Origin: Saccoglossus kowalevskii
Taxonomy: Eukaryota; Hemichordata; Enteropneusta; Harrimaniidae
DNA: 22,209 bases
Reading direction: 5' to 3'
Assembly: GCF_000003605.2 (NCBI RefSeq)
Contig: NW_003138321.1
Coordinates: 246,420-268,628, forward strand
Shown here: piece by piece, positions 10,601 to 18,794 of the stretch
How positions within the stretch are numbered: position 1 is the stretch's first letter
Layout of the letters: every line of letters starts with the position of its first letter
The notes under the pieces: generated by a model
Told to the model about the DNA's origin: nothing
What the model saw: the letters and a program-made list of their open reading frames with translations, nothing else
Databases searched by the model: none
Position numbers and translations under genes: made by a program

Positions 10601-13600
10601 GTTATATAAACACATGTAAACACATGTTATATCAATATATGTAAACACATGTTATTCCAATACATGTAAACACTTGTTATATCAATACATGTAAACACCT
10701 GTTATATCAATACATGTAAACACCTGTTATATCACTATATGTAAACACCTGTATTCCAATACATGTAAACACCTGTTATATCACTATATGGAAACACCTG
10801 TTATATCAATACATGTAAACACATGTTATTCAAATACATGTAAACACATGTTATATCAATACATGTAAACACCTGTTATATCAATGCATATAAACACCTG
10901 TTATATCAATACACTTAAACACCTGTTATATCACTATATGTAAACACCTGTTATATCAATACATGTAAACACCTGTTATATCAATACATATAAACACCTG
11001 TTATATCACTATATGTAAACACCTGTTATATAAATACATGTAAACACCTGTTATATCAATACATGTAAACACCTGTTATATCAATACATGTAAACACCTG
11101 TTATATCACTATATGTAAACACCTGTTATATCAATACATGTAAACACCTGTTATATCACTATATGTAAACACTTGTTATATCAATACATGAAACACATGT
11201 TATATCAATACATGTAAACACCTGTTATATCAACACATGTAAACACCTGTTATATCAATCAATGTAAACACCTGTTATATCAATACATGTAAACACCTGT
11301 TATATCAATACATGTGAACACCTGTTATATCAATGCATGTAAACACCTGTTATATCAATATATGTAAACACCTGTTATTCCAATACATGTAAACACCTGT
11401 TATATCAATACATGTAAACACCTGTTATATCAATACATGTAAACACCTGTTATATCACTATATGTAAACACTTGTTATATCAATACATGTAAACACATGT
11501 TATATCAATACATGTAAACACCTGTTGTTATATCAATACATGTAAACACATGTTATATCAATACATGTAAACACCTGTTATATCAATACATGTAAACACA
11601 TGTTATTTCGTGTAATTTCAGAATGGTGATCCAGATAAATCATATTTCGCAAAAGACTGCTTTCATTTCAGTGAAAAGGGACATGCTACCGCCGCAGTGA
11701 ATCTTTGGAACAACATGGTAAGCAGTTAACTGTATCAATATCGTGAATCAGCTCATTTCACATTTACTAGATTGTTGTAATAAATATTGGCAATTTAAAT
11801 ATTCAAATGTTTTTTGATGACCCGAAATTGATATGAACTAAAATGTATGTAGCACCCGACCGACCTCCAATAGCGTGAGTTCTACTCCATCACATTAACA
11901 ATTACGTGTTCTCTCCACTTATTCATATTCAGTTTGAACCTGTTGGGTTAAAGTCTCGCGTGTTTAACCCTGAAGCCGACGTTTACTGTCCAACTCAGGT
12001 AATATTCATTGTATTTCACTATAATTAAATTTATCGTTTTAATAGCTATTTTTGCATACACTTTCATAGTACATGTGGGTCCCACGGACAAATTTTATGT
12101 ATAACCCAATATTTATGAACTAGGGTATACAATTTATGTAACCGCGTATAACCGCGCAATGTTCCCTCTAGACGTAGAACACACTCCACCACACAAATAA
12201 GTTTATATATCTCTTGAAATGTATTTAGTTATCTAGCAAATCAATAATTTGATCAATAGTTTTCTTTTGGGTATATAGAGATCAACGAGATAAGGCTAGT
12301 TAGCTAATACACCAACAAGTTCATGAATGTTCACAGAAGTTACATCCAGCATTTTTAAGATGATAAAAAAGGCAATACAGCTAGTTGTACAAACAGGAAG
12401 TCTATATTCAAACCCTACGTAGAAAACAGACACTGCAATATCTCATAAAAGTACAGTATGTGTTAGTGCAGGTTGTACATATAAACAATAGCATGATACG
12501 TCATCTGACAGCTGTGCATGAACCAAAATCTAAGCTAGTGTCAATAAACATATAACATATTAATGTATATTCATTATAAAGAAATTGAAAGTCATGTGGA
12601 TCAACTAGGAGTTTCCTTTAGGCTTTTCTCATGTCTAATTGTTTTGAATAAAAAATAAGCTAGATCTTGCTCTCTAACAGTAACATCCAATGTTTACGTA
12701 GAGCTACTTAATACCATTAGTCTTTAACATTAATATTATTTCAAATAGGGTGGTTTCTTGCTTCGTTTCAATTTAGCAATTCAGGAAGTTTGCTAGAAAT
12801 ATCTTCTACTTATGATGATACTTGGTCAATTTGATTATTTACCTTGGTGAATTTACGACTATAGTAGGACTAAATTTGTTTGGTTTGCATTGTCTTATTT
12901 GCTTCCTGATCACCAGTAGCACCAATATTACCGCCAGACGTCATTCATATATCGTTGTCCTCATCAAAATCCTCGCACCTTACTTTGACAGTGACTTTGA
13001 TTTCTGTCCGACGTTTTACTATGGGAATAAATGTAATCTGTAAACTTAACGTTGAGTCCCAAATAATAAATAAGAGGACACGTAATTACAACACGCTCCG
13101 ACAAGACTCATAACAAAAGGCAACAACACGACTGATGTAATTAAACCAAATCAATCAAAATTGTCATTTATCAAAGTACTATAACGATTTAGCATGATAA
13201 TAATAATATTCAATAAACGTAAGTAAATATCATCCATGGAAAACAAACCGCCAAGTTGACCCATCAATAACAGAAAGATACATAGTTGAAGTTTAATGAG
13301 TTGATAATGTCCCACGAAGACACAGCAGATGTGAAGTTTTTGCATTGTGTAGATGTACTCAATGATAATATTAAATATAATTGCAGCCTCTTGAACCTCG
13401 CTTTACCATATTGTCAATGTCAAAAATATCATTTACATATGGTCGGATTGCTCAAATCTGGTGATAATGCAATTACTATCACGATTCAAATAATTATATA
13501 ATGATCAATATCAAGCCAGTCATGTTCTGTTCTTCAAGTCCGCATCATTTTACCACAGATCATTGTTCATCAGACGTTGATTTGTGTCACCATAACGATT

Positions 13601-14129
13601 TCCAAAGGCCGACCAGATGGACCAATTATCACACTCCAATATTTTCGTTCATTCATTACACTTCTCAAGCCTTCCACAGTGATCAAAATGACCACGAAAA
13701 CATTATTCAGACTTACATACAGTTTCTGCAAAACCTAAAACAGCAAATATTCCCGTCTAAACATTTCCTACTGATTTAGGGGTTTAGGTTCTGCATAAGT
13801 CTATAAATAATCTTGACACTAATCCTTGCAGAGTATCAGACTCGGATTATCAGAGGTTAGCTAATTCACCCAACTCTATCACAACAACGCTGACACAATA
13901 ACGTAATACTAAACCAAATAATTTCACATGGTCGCACATTCAATGTCTTGTGTTGATTTTGTTTGTTTGTTTGTTTGTTTGTTTTTATTCCCAGGATGTT
14001 CCATACTTTTATACATCAAAGAACAGTGGTATCGAACCTACAACATCATCATCAGCGTCACCAAGAATATCTCATGTGTTCTATATATCATCTATGGTTA
14101 TGTTATTTGAATACTCATTCTGGAACTGA
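4658..14129 (+). CDS. Phospholipase B1-like secreted GDSL/SGNH lipase, complete, 14 exons
   Basis: Exons: 4658-4721, 5233-5345, 6104-6224, 6696-6754, 8114-8181, 8421-8467, 8558-8666, 8797-8995, 9094-9182, 10064-10133, 10237-10341, 11622-11717, 11933-11998 and 13995-14129. All junctions are GT/AG and in phase, giving 446 residues. The first or second of two adjacent Met codons starts a signal peptide ([19 protein letters not shown]). A Pro/Cys-rich linker (about residues 70-95) precedes the SGNH domain. That domain has nucleophile block ALGDSLT (Ser117), Gly block SIGGD (142-146), GGNDLC (227-232, Asn229 and Asp230) and [10 protein letters not shown] (360-369, His363). [11 protein letters not shown] after GGND and CP-containing turns are also typical of PLB1. 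Family role: hydrolysis of phospholipid acyl chains outside the cell. Vertebrate PLB1 has four repeats; this has one. The C-terminus is hydrophobic but lacks the basic cytoplasmic tail of the upstream copy, so a GPI-type anchor or a decayed anchor is possible. The family call is firm; the substrate is inferred. Confidence 0.9.
4722..6103 (+). other. Introns 1 and 2 of the complete gene
   Basis: The stretches on either side of exon 2 (5233-5345) are AT-rich. The open frame at 4805-5074 lies inside intron 1, has no family resemblance and is not called. I see no repeat or RNA gene here. Confidence 0.4.
6696..6754 (+). other. Nucleophile (GDSL) exon of the complete gene
   Basis: This 59-base exon encodes [20 protein letters not shown], ending right after SGNH block I with catalytic Ser117. 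The following exon resumes AGSGADA, so the GDSLTxGxGA signature is split by a phase-0 intron, exactly as in the third copy (20037-20095). Confidence 0.88.
6755..8113 (+). other. Intron 4 of the complete gene, carrying microsatellite and repeat-like segments
   Basis: ATT/TTA microsatellite tracts lie at about 6780-6840. The 6889-7170 segment has a minus-strand frame with a long hydrophobic run followed by a Cys-containing stretch; it may be a decayed retroelement 5' end. A GC-richer block at about 7320-7700 has several overlapping short frames and ends in GCGCCACCAATCAG, a 14-mer that recurs at 17122-17135. None of these can be named with confidence, and the rest is plain AT-rich intron. Confidence 0.35.
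8797..8995 (+). other. GGND exon of the complete gene
   Basis: This is the longest core exon (199 bases, same length in the third copy). It encodes [17 protein letters not shown], containing the oxyanion-hole Asn229 and the neighbouring Asp230, which in rat PLB1 corresponds to the catalytic Asp. It joins in phase to [14 protein letters not shown] in the next exon. Confidence 0.88.
9202..9595. mobile_element. Foldback/MITE-like element in intron 9 with candidate 9-bp target duplication
   Basis: The nonamer TTATAATAT occurs at 9202-9210 and 9587-9595, directly flanking 9211-9586. The left end (GAGGTTATTACGA) resembles the reverse complement of the right end (GGTATTATTATACATC). Inside, AGGTTATTAC at 9212-9221 pairs with GTAATAACCT at 9309-9318, GACAGTAC at 9247-9254 pairs with GTACTGTC at 9298-9305, and TATTATTATACATC at 9319-9332 pairs with 9571-9584. 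A minus-strand frame of about 104 codons across it is not recognised as a transposase. It is best seen as a non-autonomous DNA element; the superfamily is not assigned. Confidence 0.55.
10501..11601. repeat. 25-bp minisatellite, 44 tandem units, in intron 11
   Basis: The consensus unit is GTTATATCAATACATGTAAACACCT. Counted by hand there are 44 units; two are one base short and one is followed by an extra GTT. Variants recur in a non-random way (CACTATATG for CAATACATG; CACAT or CACTT for CACCT; TTATTCC for TTATATC), suggesting higher-order duplication. By hand, 37 units keep TGTAAACA and 43 keep a CANNTG core spanning the unit junction. The array ends about 20 bases before exon 12, so the branch-point region of that intron is repeat-derived. 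Confidence 0.97.
11622..11717 (+). other. Catalytic-His exon of the complete gene
   Basis: This phase-0 exon encodes [20 protein letters not shown] followed by [12 protein letters not shown]. The D-x-x-H of SGNH block V is Asp360/His363. The usual PLB1 motif is DCFHxS..GH, and both the Cys and the downstream Gly-His are kept, which argues for an active enzyme. Confidence 0.88.
11999..13994 (+). other. Intron 13 of the complete gene (about 2 kb)
   Basis: AT-rich with no recognised gene. Open frames at 12822-13043, 13286-13501 and 13501-13779 show no family likeness or splice support. A (GTTT)6 microsatellite at 13961-13986 forms most of the pyrimidine-rich tract just before the last exon's acceptor (ttattcccag). 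Confidence 0.45.
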
Positions 14130-14925
14130 TGTATAGTGCGTGGGATAATACTATAGTCTTGCCTTTAGTCGTGATAGTTATTATAACAACAACAAAAACA
14201 ACATTAGAATTGTTTATTTGTAAATGGTTTGTGATAACATGCAATTGTCACAAAAACATGTATGTGCAACAACTTTATTGTAACTACTAGGGTAAATGAT
14301 TGACTGTATGTCAACTTTTATCGCATTTGAAATGTTGGATATTTCAATATATAAGTATATATATAATATACAACATATTTTCTGAATAACTTGCTTCCAC
14401 AGTTATACCATTATAAGGGACCGGTTACTAACTTTCATCACAAAAATAAGATGACGTGTCCCTCGAAAAAAAATGTTTACCCCTAACAAATTTAACGTTA
14501 TAAAGTGGAGCTAAACCATGCTTTCTGAAACTTAAAGCGATCGTTGCGTACTTACTGTGACACACTTTGAAATAGCAACATGCCATTTTAGCAAATTTTG
14601 ACCAGTGTATGAATTAACAGAATCCTAATTTACCTGAAGTGTGCCACAATCTCATTATCAGAATATACTTTCTTTAAATTAGCGTCATCCTGAATTAGCG
14701 AAAATGTAGTTTACAACACTCCCAAGAGTCACAATATTTACCCCGTTGTAATTCATTTTACAGTTTATAACTGGCTATTTTGGTTTTCTGATATTTTATC
14801 ATGTTTTCGTTGGGAGCTTCAATCATTATTTTAACAGTTTGAAAAATAGTTCACATAAGTCAGAGTTCACTGTCTGCGTTGGAAAGATGTACCGTCACTT
14901 TGTTTAATGCTTTGAATAAACAGTC
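14130..14925 (+). other. Probable 3' UTR region of the complete gene
   Basis: Non-coding AT-rich DNA follows the TGA at 14127-14129. The first AATAAA I find is at 14915-14920 and another is at 15152-15157. Either could end the transcript, and non-canonical signals closer to the stop are not excluded. Confidence 0.3.
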
Positions 14926-16280
14926 ATTTTCACATGTCAGTTTAAACCATGCATGTCTTGTTGTTAATTTCTGTTTACACCTTACCATACACTTATTGCG
15001 TTCTGTGATGGCAATGGTCAGAACATGTCTTATTGACGTGTACAAGAAGATTCATCGTAATCGGCATTACATACTTTTGCCTTATAAATCCTTGACACTG
15101 AACCCTATACCTTAAAACACAAATGAGGCGATCCCCTGCTTTTAAAACACAAATAAAAAACGACTATCTCTTTAATGTATGTGTGTGTGTATGAGCTATA
15201 GTAACAAACTTTGAAAATAATTACAATTTACAAATTTAATCGCACACTTGAAAAAGGCAATACCTAAAAATTCAATATATTTTTGAATTGAAAATATAAT
15301 TCGCTTGCATTAGTGTTACATAAAATTATGTACATTGTTATATATAATTAAGACAACGATTTTTGTTTGCAATTAACCCGAATTCTATTTACACATGAAT
15401 GATGCAAATAATATTAATTATTGGAATTTAAATTATCAGACAAAGAATCTTAAAATTAGCTTATACCAAATTACAGAAAACTGAAAATAAACATACATGG
15501 CTGTGACAAGCATCAAAGATTTGAAATATGATCTGTATGTTTTTTTTTTGTTATATTCCACTCAACACTATTGATAAAACCTAGTTTGCATAAGATACCT
15601 CACAAACAATATTTTATAGCAGGGTCGAGTCGATAACCAAGTGTTTATCGCTATTGTAAACAGTAATAATAATAATATAAATAATGGTCTTGATTATGTT
15701 TAATTAAATTTGAGTTAAAAAAATGGTGGATACTATTTTGCCACAAATATGTAATGATTCCAGTACAATCAGTATTTACACTAATATGCTACACAGGAAT
15801 GGTACACATATTTGGATATTTTAGCAAAAACATGAACGCAATTCATAAATACACTGATATGTAACATGTTCTTATTGACAATATATTTGTCAAGTTTAAC
15901 GGATTGGTCAGACTATTGGCATTCCAATGGGCACGAATTGTGTACTGGTTCTGGCAAACGTATTTGGTTAGTGCTTCGACAACATGTATATATGCATTGA
16001 CGACCACTTGAGTTTAAATTACTTATTTAGATTTTCTCACTTGATTTATTCAGATTTATTATTTACCACTAAAGACACAACAAGGGAAATAGATTCCCCC
16101 TTTGTACATTGATACGTTCCATAAAATTAAACCTAATTGCCATTAAACTAAGGAGTACGATAAGTAAACTAATTTACAAGATGTTGTAAAGCATGTAGGT
16201 GAAACTAAACATCTGTAAAACTAGTTACTCAAGAACAGATAGACTGGCATACAGTCTCTTGATTATTTTCGTTTTTTTAT
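14926..16280. other. Intergenic DNA without a recognisable gene
   Basis: AT-rich with short homopolymer and dinucleotide tracts (GT run near 15180, T run near 15540, AAT run near 15665). The overlapping open frames on both strands at 14860-15115 are not convincing. Confidence 0.35.
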
Positions 16281-16282
16281 CA

Positions 16283-16310
16283 ATAAAATAAAATAAAATA
16301 AAATAAAATA
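16283..16310. repeat. (AATAA)n microsatellite
   Basis: About five AATAA/AAAAT pentamers run directly into the left arm of the palindrome that follows. Confidence 0.8.
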
Positions 16311-16413
16311 TGGGAATGTATGAATGGCGACAACCGAGTTACTGCGAAATAAATTTGTTTATTTTGTGGTAACCCGGCTGTCGCCATTTACACACTCCCA
16401 TGATATTTTATTT
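16301..16413. repeat. Near-perfect ~113-bp palindrome (foldback element)
   Basis: The left arm at 16301-16353 pairs with 16358-16413 with a loop of about four bases. Core left-arm sequence ATGGCGACAACCGAGTTAC matches the reverse complement of GTAACCCGGCTGTCGCCAT with two mismatches, and TGGGA/TCCCA and AAATAAA/TTTATTT pair at either end of the arms. The GC-rich arms sit in AT-rich surroundings. It could be a miniature foldback transposon or a source of a long RNA hairpin. The short open frame beginning at 16324 lies on the palindrome and is not called. Confidence 0.85.
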
Positions 16414-16885
16414 TTTTGTGAAACACCAGAAAATAAACAAAACACTGTATGCAAGTCTAAAGAACAGATAATTACCAAATATGACTTTCTGTCAAGCAAA
16501 TTGTGTGACATAGAAATCCCGATTATGACATAGATCTTTATAACTTGTCAAACCTTGATATTTATCACAATAAGTGACCAATTGTGATTGGTGTGACAAG
16601 CCTGAAGGTATGCTTATTTATTACGGACAACTGTTACCGTATATAATATACTAGTAATCTTTTAGCATATACCTCGTAATGCCCGGCTCCGTAGCGCTAT
16701 GGGAAGTGCGCCCTCACATCAGGACAATAATTTCCCGTATCACGCCTGGCCTAGCGCGCCCGGCTTTGCTCATGGTGTTGAGGGACGGTGTTTAAAACAA
16801 AACGCATCATTTTAAATTACGTTGTGCGTTTGAGATCACGCCATGATAAATTTGTAATTACTCCTATAAGGTATATGATAAAACC

Positions 16886-16957
16886 TTTATGGACTGAATA
16901 CGACTTTTGCTGTCCTGGGTACGGCTTACGGTGTAAAAGCCGTATCCAGTCCATAAA
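16886..16957. repeat. Inverted repeat, 23-bp arms
   Basis: Arms 16886-16908 (TTTATGGACTGAATACGACTT...) and 16935-16957 pair at 21 of 23 positions around a loop of about 26 bases. The surrounding 16680-17060 segment is GC-richer than its neighbours and contains a second small palindrome (CCGGCC...CCGGCC near 17014-17036). It may be part of a transposon remnant. Confidence 0.75.
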
Positions 16958-17098
16958 AGAATATTACAACTATCTGGATACTAGGCATCGTCCGAATCGT
17001 ACGGTTTCGCTAAAGCCGGCCATTCATAACCGGCCCACGAACCCGTGCGTGATCGTGTTAGGGAAAGCTGTATTTCACTGCAGATAAATTGAGTCATT

Positions 17099-17134
17099 TG
17101 ATTGGGCGCGCCAAGGAGCTTGCGCCACCAATCA
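17099..17134. promoter_or_regulatory. Paired, inverted CCAAT boxes upstream of a small ORF
   Basis: TGATTGG at 17099-17105 and CCAATCA at 17128-17134 form a symmetric pair with GCGC-containing sequence between them. Inverted ATTGG/CCAAT boxes are the classic NF-Y site. They lie 50-90 bases upstream of the ATG at 17186, a plausible promoter position for a TATA-less gene. Confidence 0.4.
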
Positions 17135-17185
17135 GCGTTGCTGTATCATAAATGTGAACGTCTTGGGTCATGCCAGATTAAAACA

Positions 17186-17389
17186 ATGGCGGCGTGTAGG
17201 CCTTCCGTTGATTCATCGAGAGTCAAGAACAGAAGGTCTATATTCGTTGACACGTTTCCAAAATGTGTTATTCCAACGTTGGAAATTGTTTGTGGGCAAG
17301 TAAATGAAGACGATAGAATGTCTAAATATTTGTGCAAACTGTGTTTTAGTAAACTGTCGAAACTGATAACATATCGACTTACCCGATGA
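17186..17389 (+). CDS. Small Cys-containing ORF, possible ZAD-like zinc-finger fragment or first exon
   Basis: The ATG has a strong start context (aaaacaATGGCGG) and opens a 67-codon frame. The product begins MAACRPSVDSS, has a basic patch (RVKNRRS), then FVDTFPKCVIPTLEIVCGQ, and ends with an acidic stretch and YLCKLCFSKLSKL. Cys residues near positions 4, 30 and 38 and a final C-x2-C recall the ZAD/treble-clef layout, in which an N-terminal Cys pair and a C-terminal C-x2-C bind one zinc. This is pattern likeness, not a confirmed family. No downstream finger domain was found and the frame stops at TGA, so it may be a first exon, a gene fragment or transposon-derived. A CCAAT pair lies just upstream. 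Confidence 0.35.
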   Translation: MAACRPSVDSSRVKNRRSIFVDTFPKCVIPTLEIVCGQVNEDDRMSKYLCKLCFSKLSKLITYRLTR

Positions 17390-17912
17390 TTCCGGTTTCG
17401 TTGCAACAAACACATCATTTCCCTCAGATACAGCACTAGGCACTTTCCTTTGATAGTCAGTAAACTGTTGATTTATATACTAGTATTCCAAATTTTTAAT
17501 TTTACCAAGTAATGTGTCGTTTCTATCATGAGTTCTGATTGAGTAATGCAAATGAGCCCAAGTGAATCTTACAATCGTTTGAGGGCGTGCGACATACAGT
17601 AAATCGTGGTGAAATCTGCCAAGGGTTAATGTTGAGGCTTCGGTTGAATAAATGGTCCTTGACTGGCGAAGATGCTGGATAGGATGACATAATTAAGAGT
17701 TTAGCATAAATCATTTGCTACATATATAATTCTCAGTGATGTATTATAGATGCACATTTACTACTAAGTGTAATAGATTTAGGAAAAATATTTGTATAGT
17801 TACATGATTATATGCACATATCTATTTGTCATACTCATTATTGCACTAATAGATAAAGAGATTTGGATTATTAGTCGATGTCCTTAACAATTATGCATGT
17901 ATCTAATTTCAG
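17390..17912. other. Intergenic DNA without a recognisable gene
   Basis: The minus-strand frames at 17146-17443 mirror the small ORF and the one at 17526-17714 shows no likeness to known proteins. Nothing else is supported. Confidence 0.3.
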
Positions 17913-18085
17913 AAATCTATAGTAAATATGATATCACTAATACAAATGTACTTGGGATTAACATAATGTTGTTGACAAATAGTTGTAGTCATCATAGGAA
18001 CACGATTCACCAACCTGTCAGCTACATACCATTGCTGCCTGCAGCTATACTTATTTATTTAAAGACGTTCTGTGTAACACAGTAA
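17913..18085 (+). CDS. Candidate terminal exon with a hydrophobic C-terminus (weak)
   Basis: A fair acceptor (atctaatttcag) is followed by an open frame (phase 2) of 56 codons to TAA. Its last 20 residues, SYIPLLPAAILIYLKTFCVT and Q, form a hydrophobic end like a GPI-attachment signal. The phase does not match the last exon of the phospholipase genes (phase 0), so it is not an alternative end for that family. No partner exon was identified, though the small ORF at 17186 is nearby. Confidence 0.15.
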
Positions 18086-18794
18086 ACGACTTTGTTATTT
18101 GTTTCCACTAATAATGCTTATCACCCAAAAATCTAGAACAAATATGACGAGTACTATCCATACAATCATCTGACACAGTGATCCATAAATCTCTTACTGC
18201 AGTAATATATAGGATCAAACTTCTCTAATCTTCCGGAGGGCAGTTGCCATAGCAATAGTGCAAAGTAGGTTGGATACGGAGATACAAAACAGTATAGATT
18301 ATTTGGCGCATGATATCAATCGCTGCGTCTACACTCACCACCACATACTGAATGCTGAATTAATGAATATAGTTATTCTCATCATCTGGTATCCATGGCA
18401 ACATGAAAATTGTTGCAACGACATGGTTTTGTAAAATTGTTGTCAGTACATAAATTTTGGATATTATAATAACACATTATCATATTGTACTCACTACTTA
18501 ATTCATCAAGTTAGTATCTTGTCACCAATTCACGCATATTGTAAATAAACTGTTTAAAATGCTTCTAATTCCAGTAACCTGGCCGTTATAATTCAAACTA
18601 GGGCGACTAGAGTCTTACGGTCACGCGGCCTGGTCGATCTGATAAGTTCATCGTATGATTCGCTTGATGAATGTGATGTAATGATAACATTATTATTTTT
18701 GGGAGGAGCATACAGATGTCTTCATTTAAATGTCTCATTTCATCAGAAGTGCGCGTCCTTGCTGTTCTAATTTGTTATCACTGATTAAGACAAT
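18086..18794. other. Intergenic DNA and presumed promoter of the third phospholipase B-like gene
   Basis: No coding exon recognised. The last ~100 bases should hold the transcription start of the gene beginning at 18795. No clear TATA box is visible. Confidence 0.3.

Noticed and set aside
10501-11601. CRISPR-like regular array
   Set aside because: Units are contiguous 25-mers with no distinct spacers, within a eukaryotic intron; it is a minisatellite.
13501-13779. 92-codon open frame in intron 13
   Set aside because: Starts with ATG, but lacks acceptor/donor signals that would include it in the phospholipase mRNA in phase, and has no family likeness.
17913-18085. Alternative last exon for the complete phospholipase gene
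   Set aside because: Exon 13 ends in phase 0 but the open frame here needs a phase-2 junction, and the start lacks the PYFYTSKN-like conserved segment.
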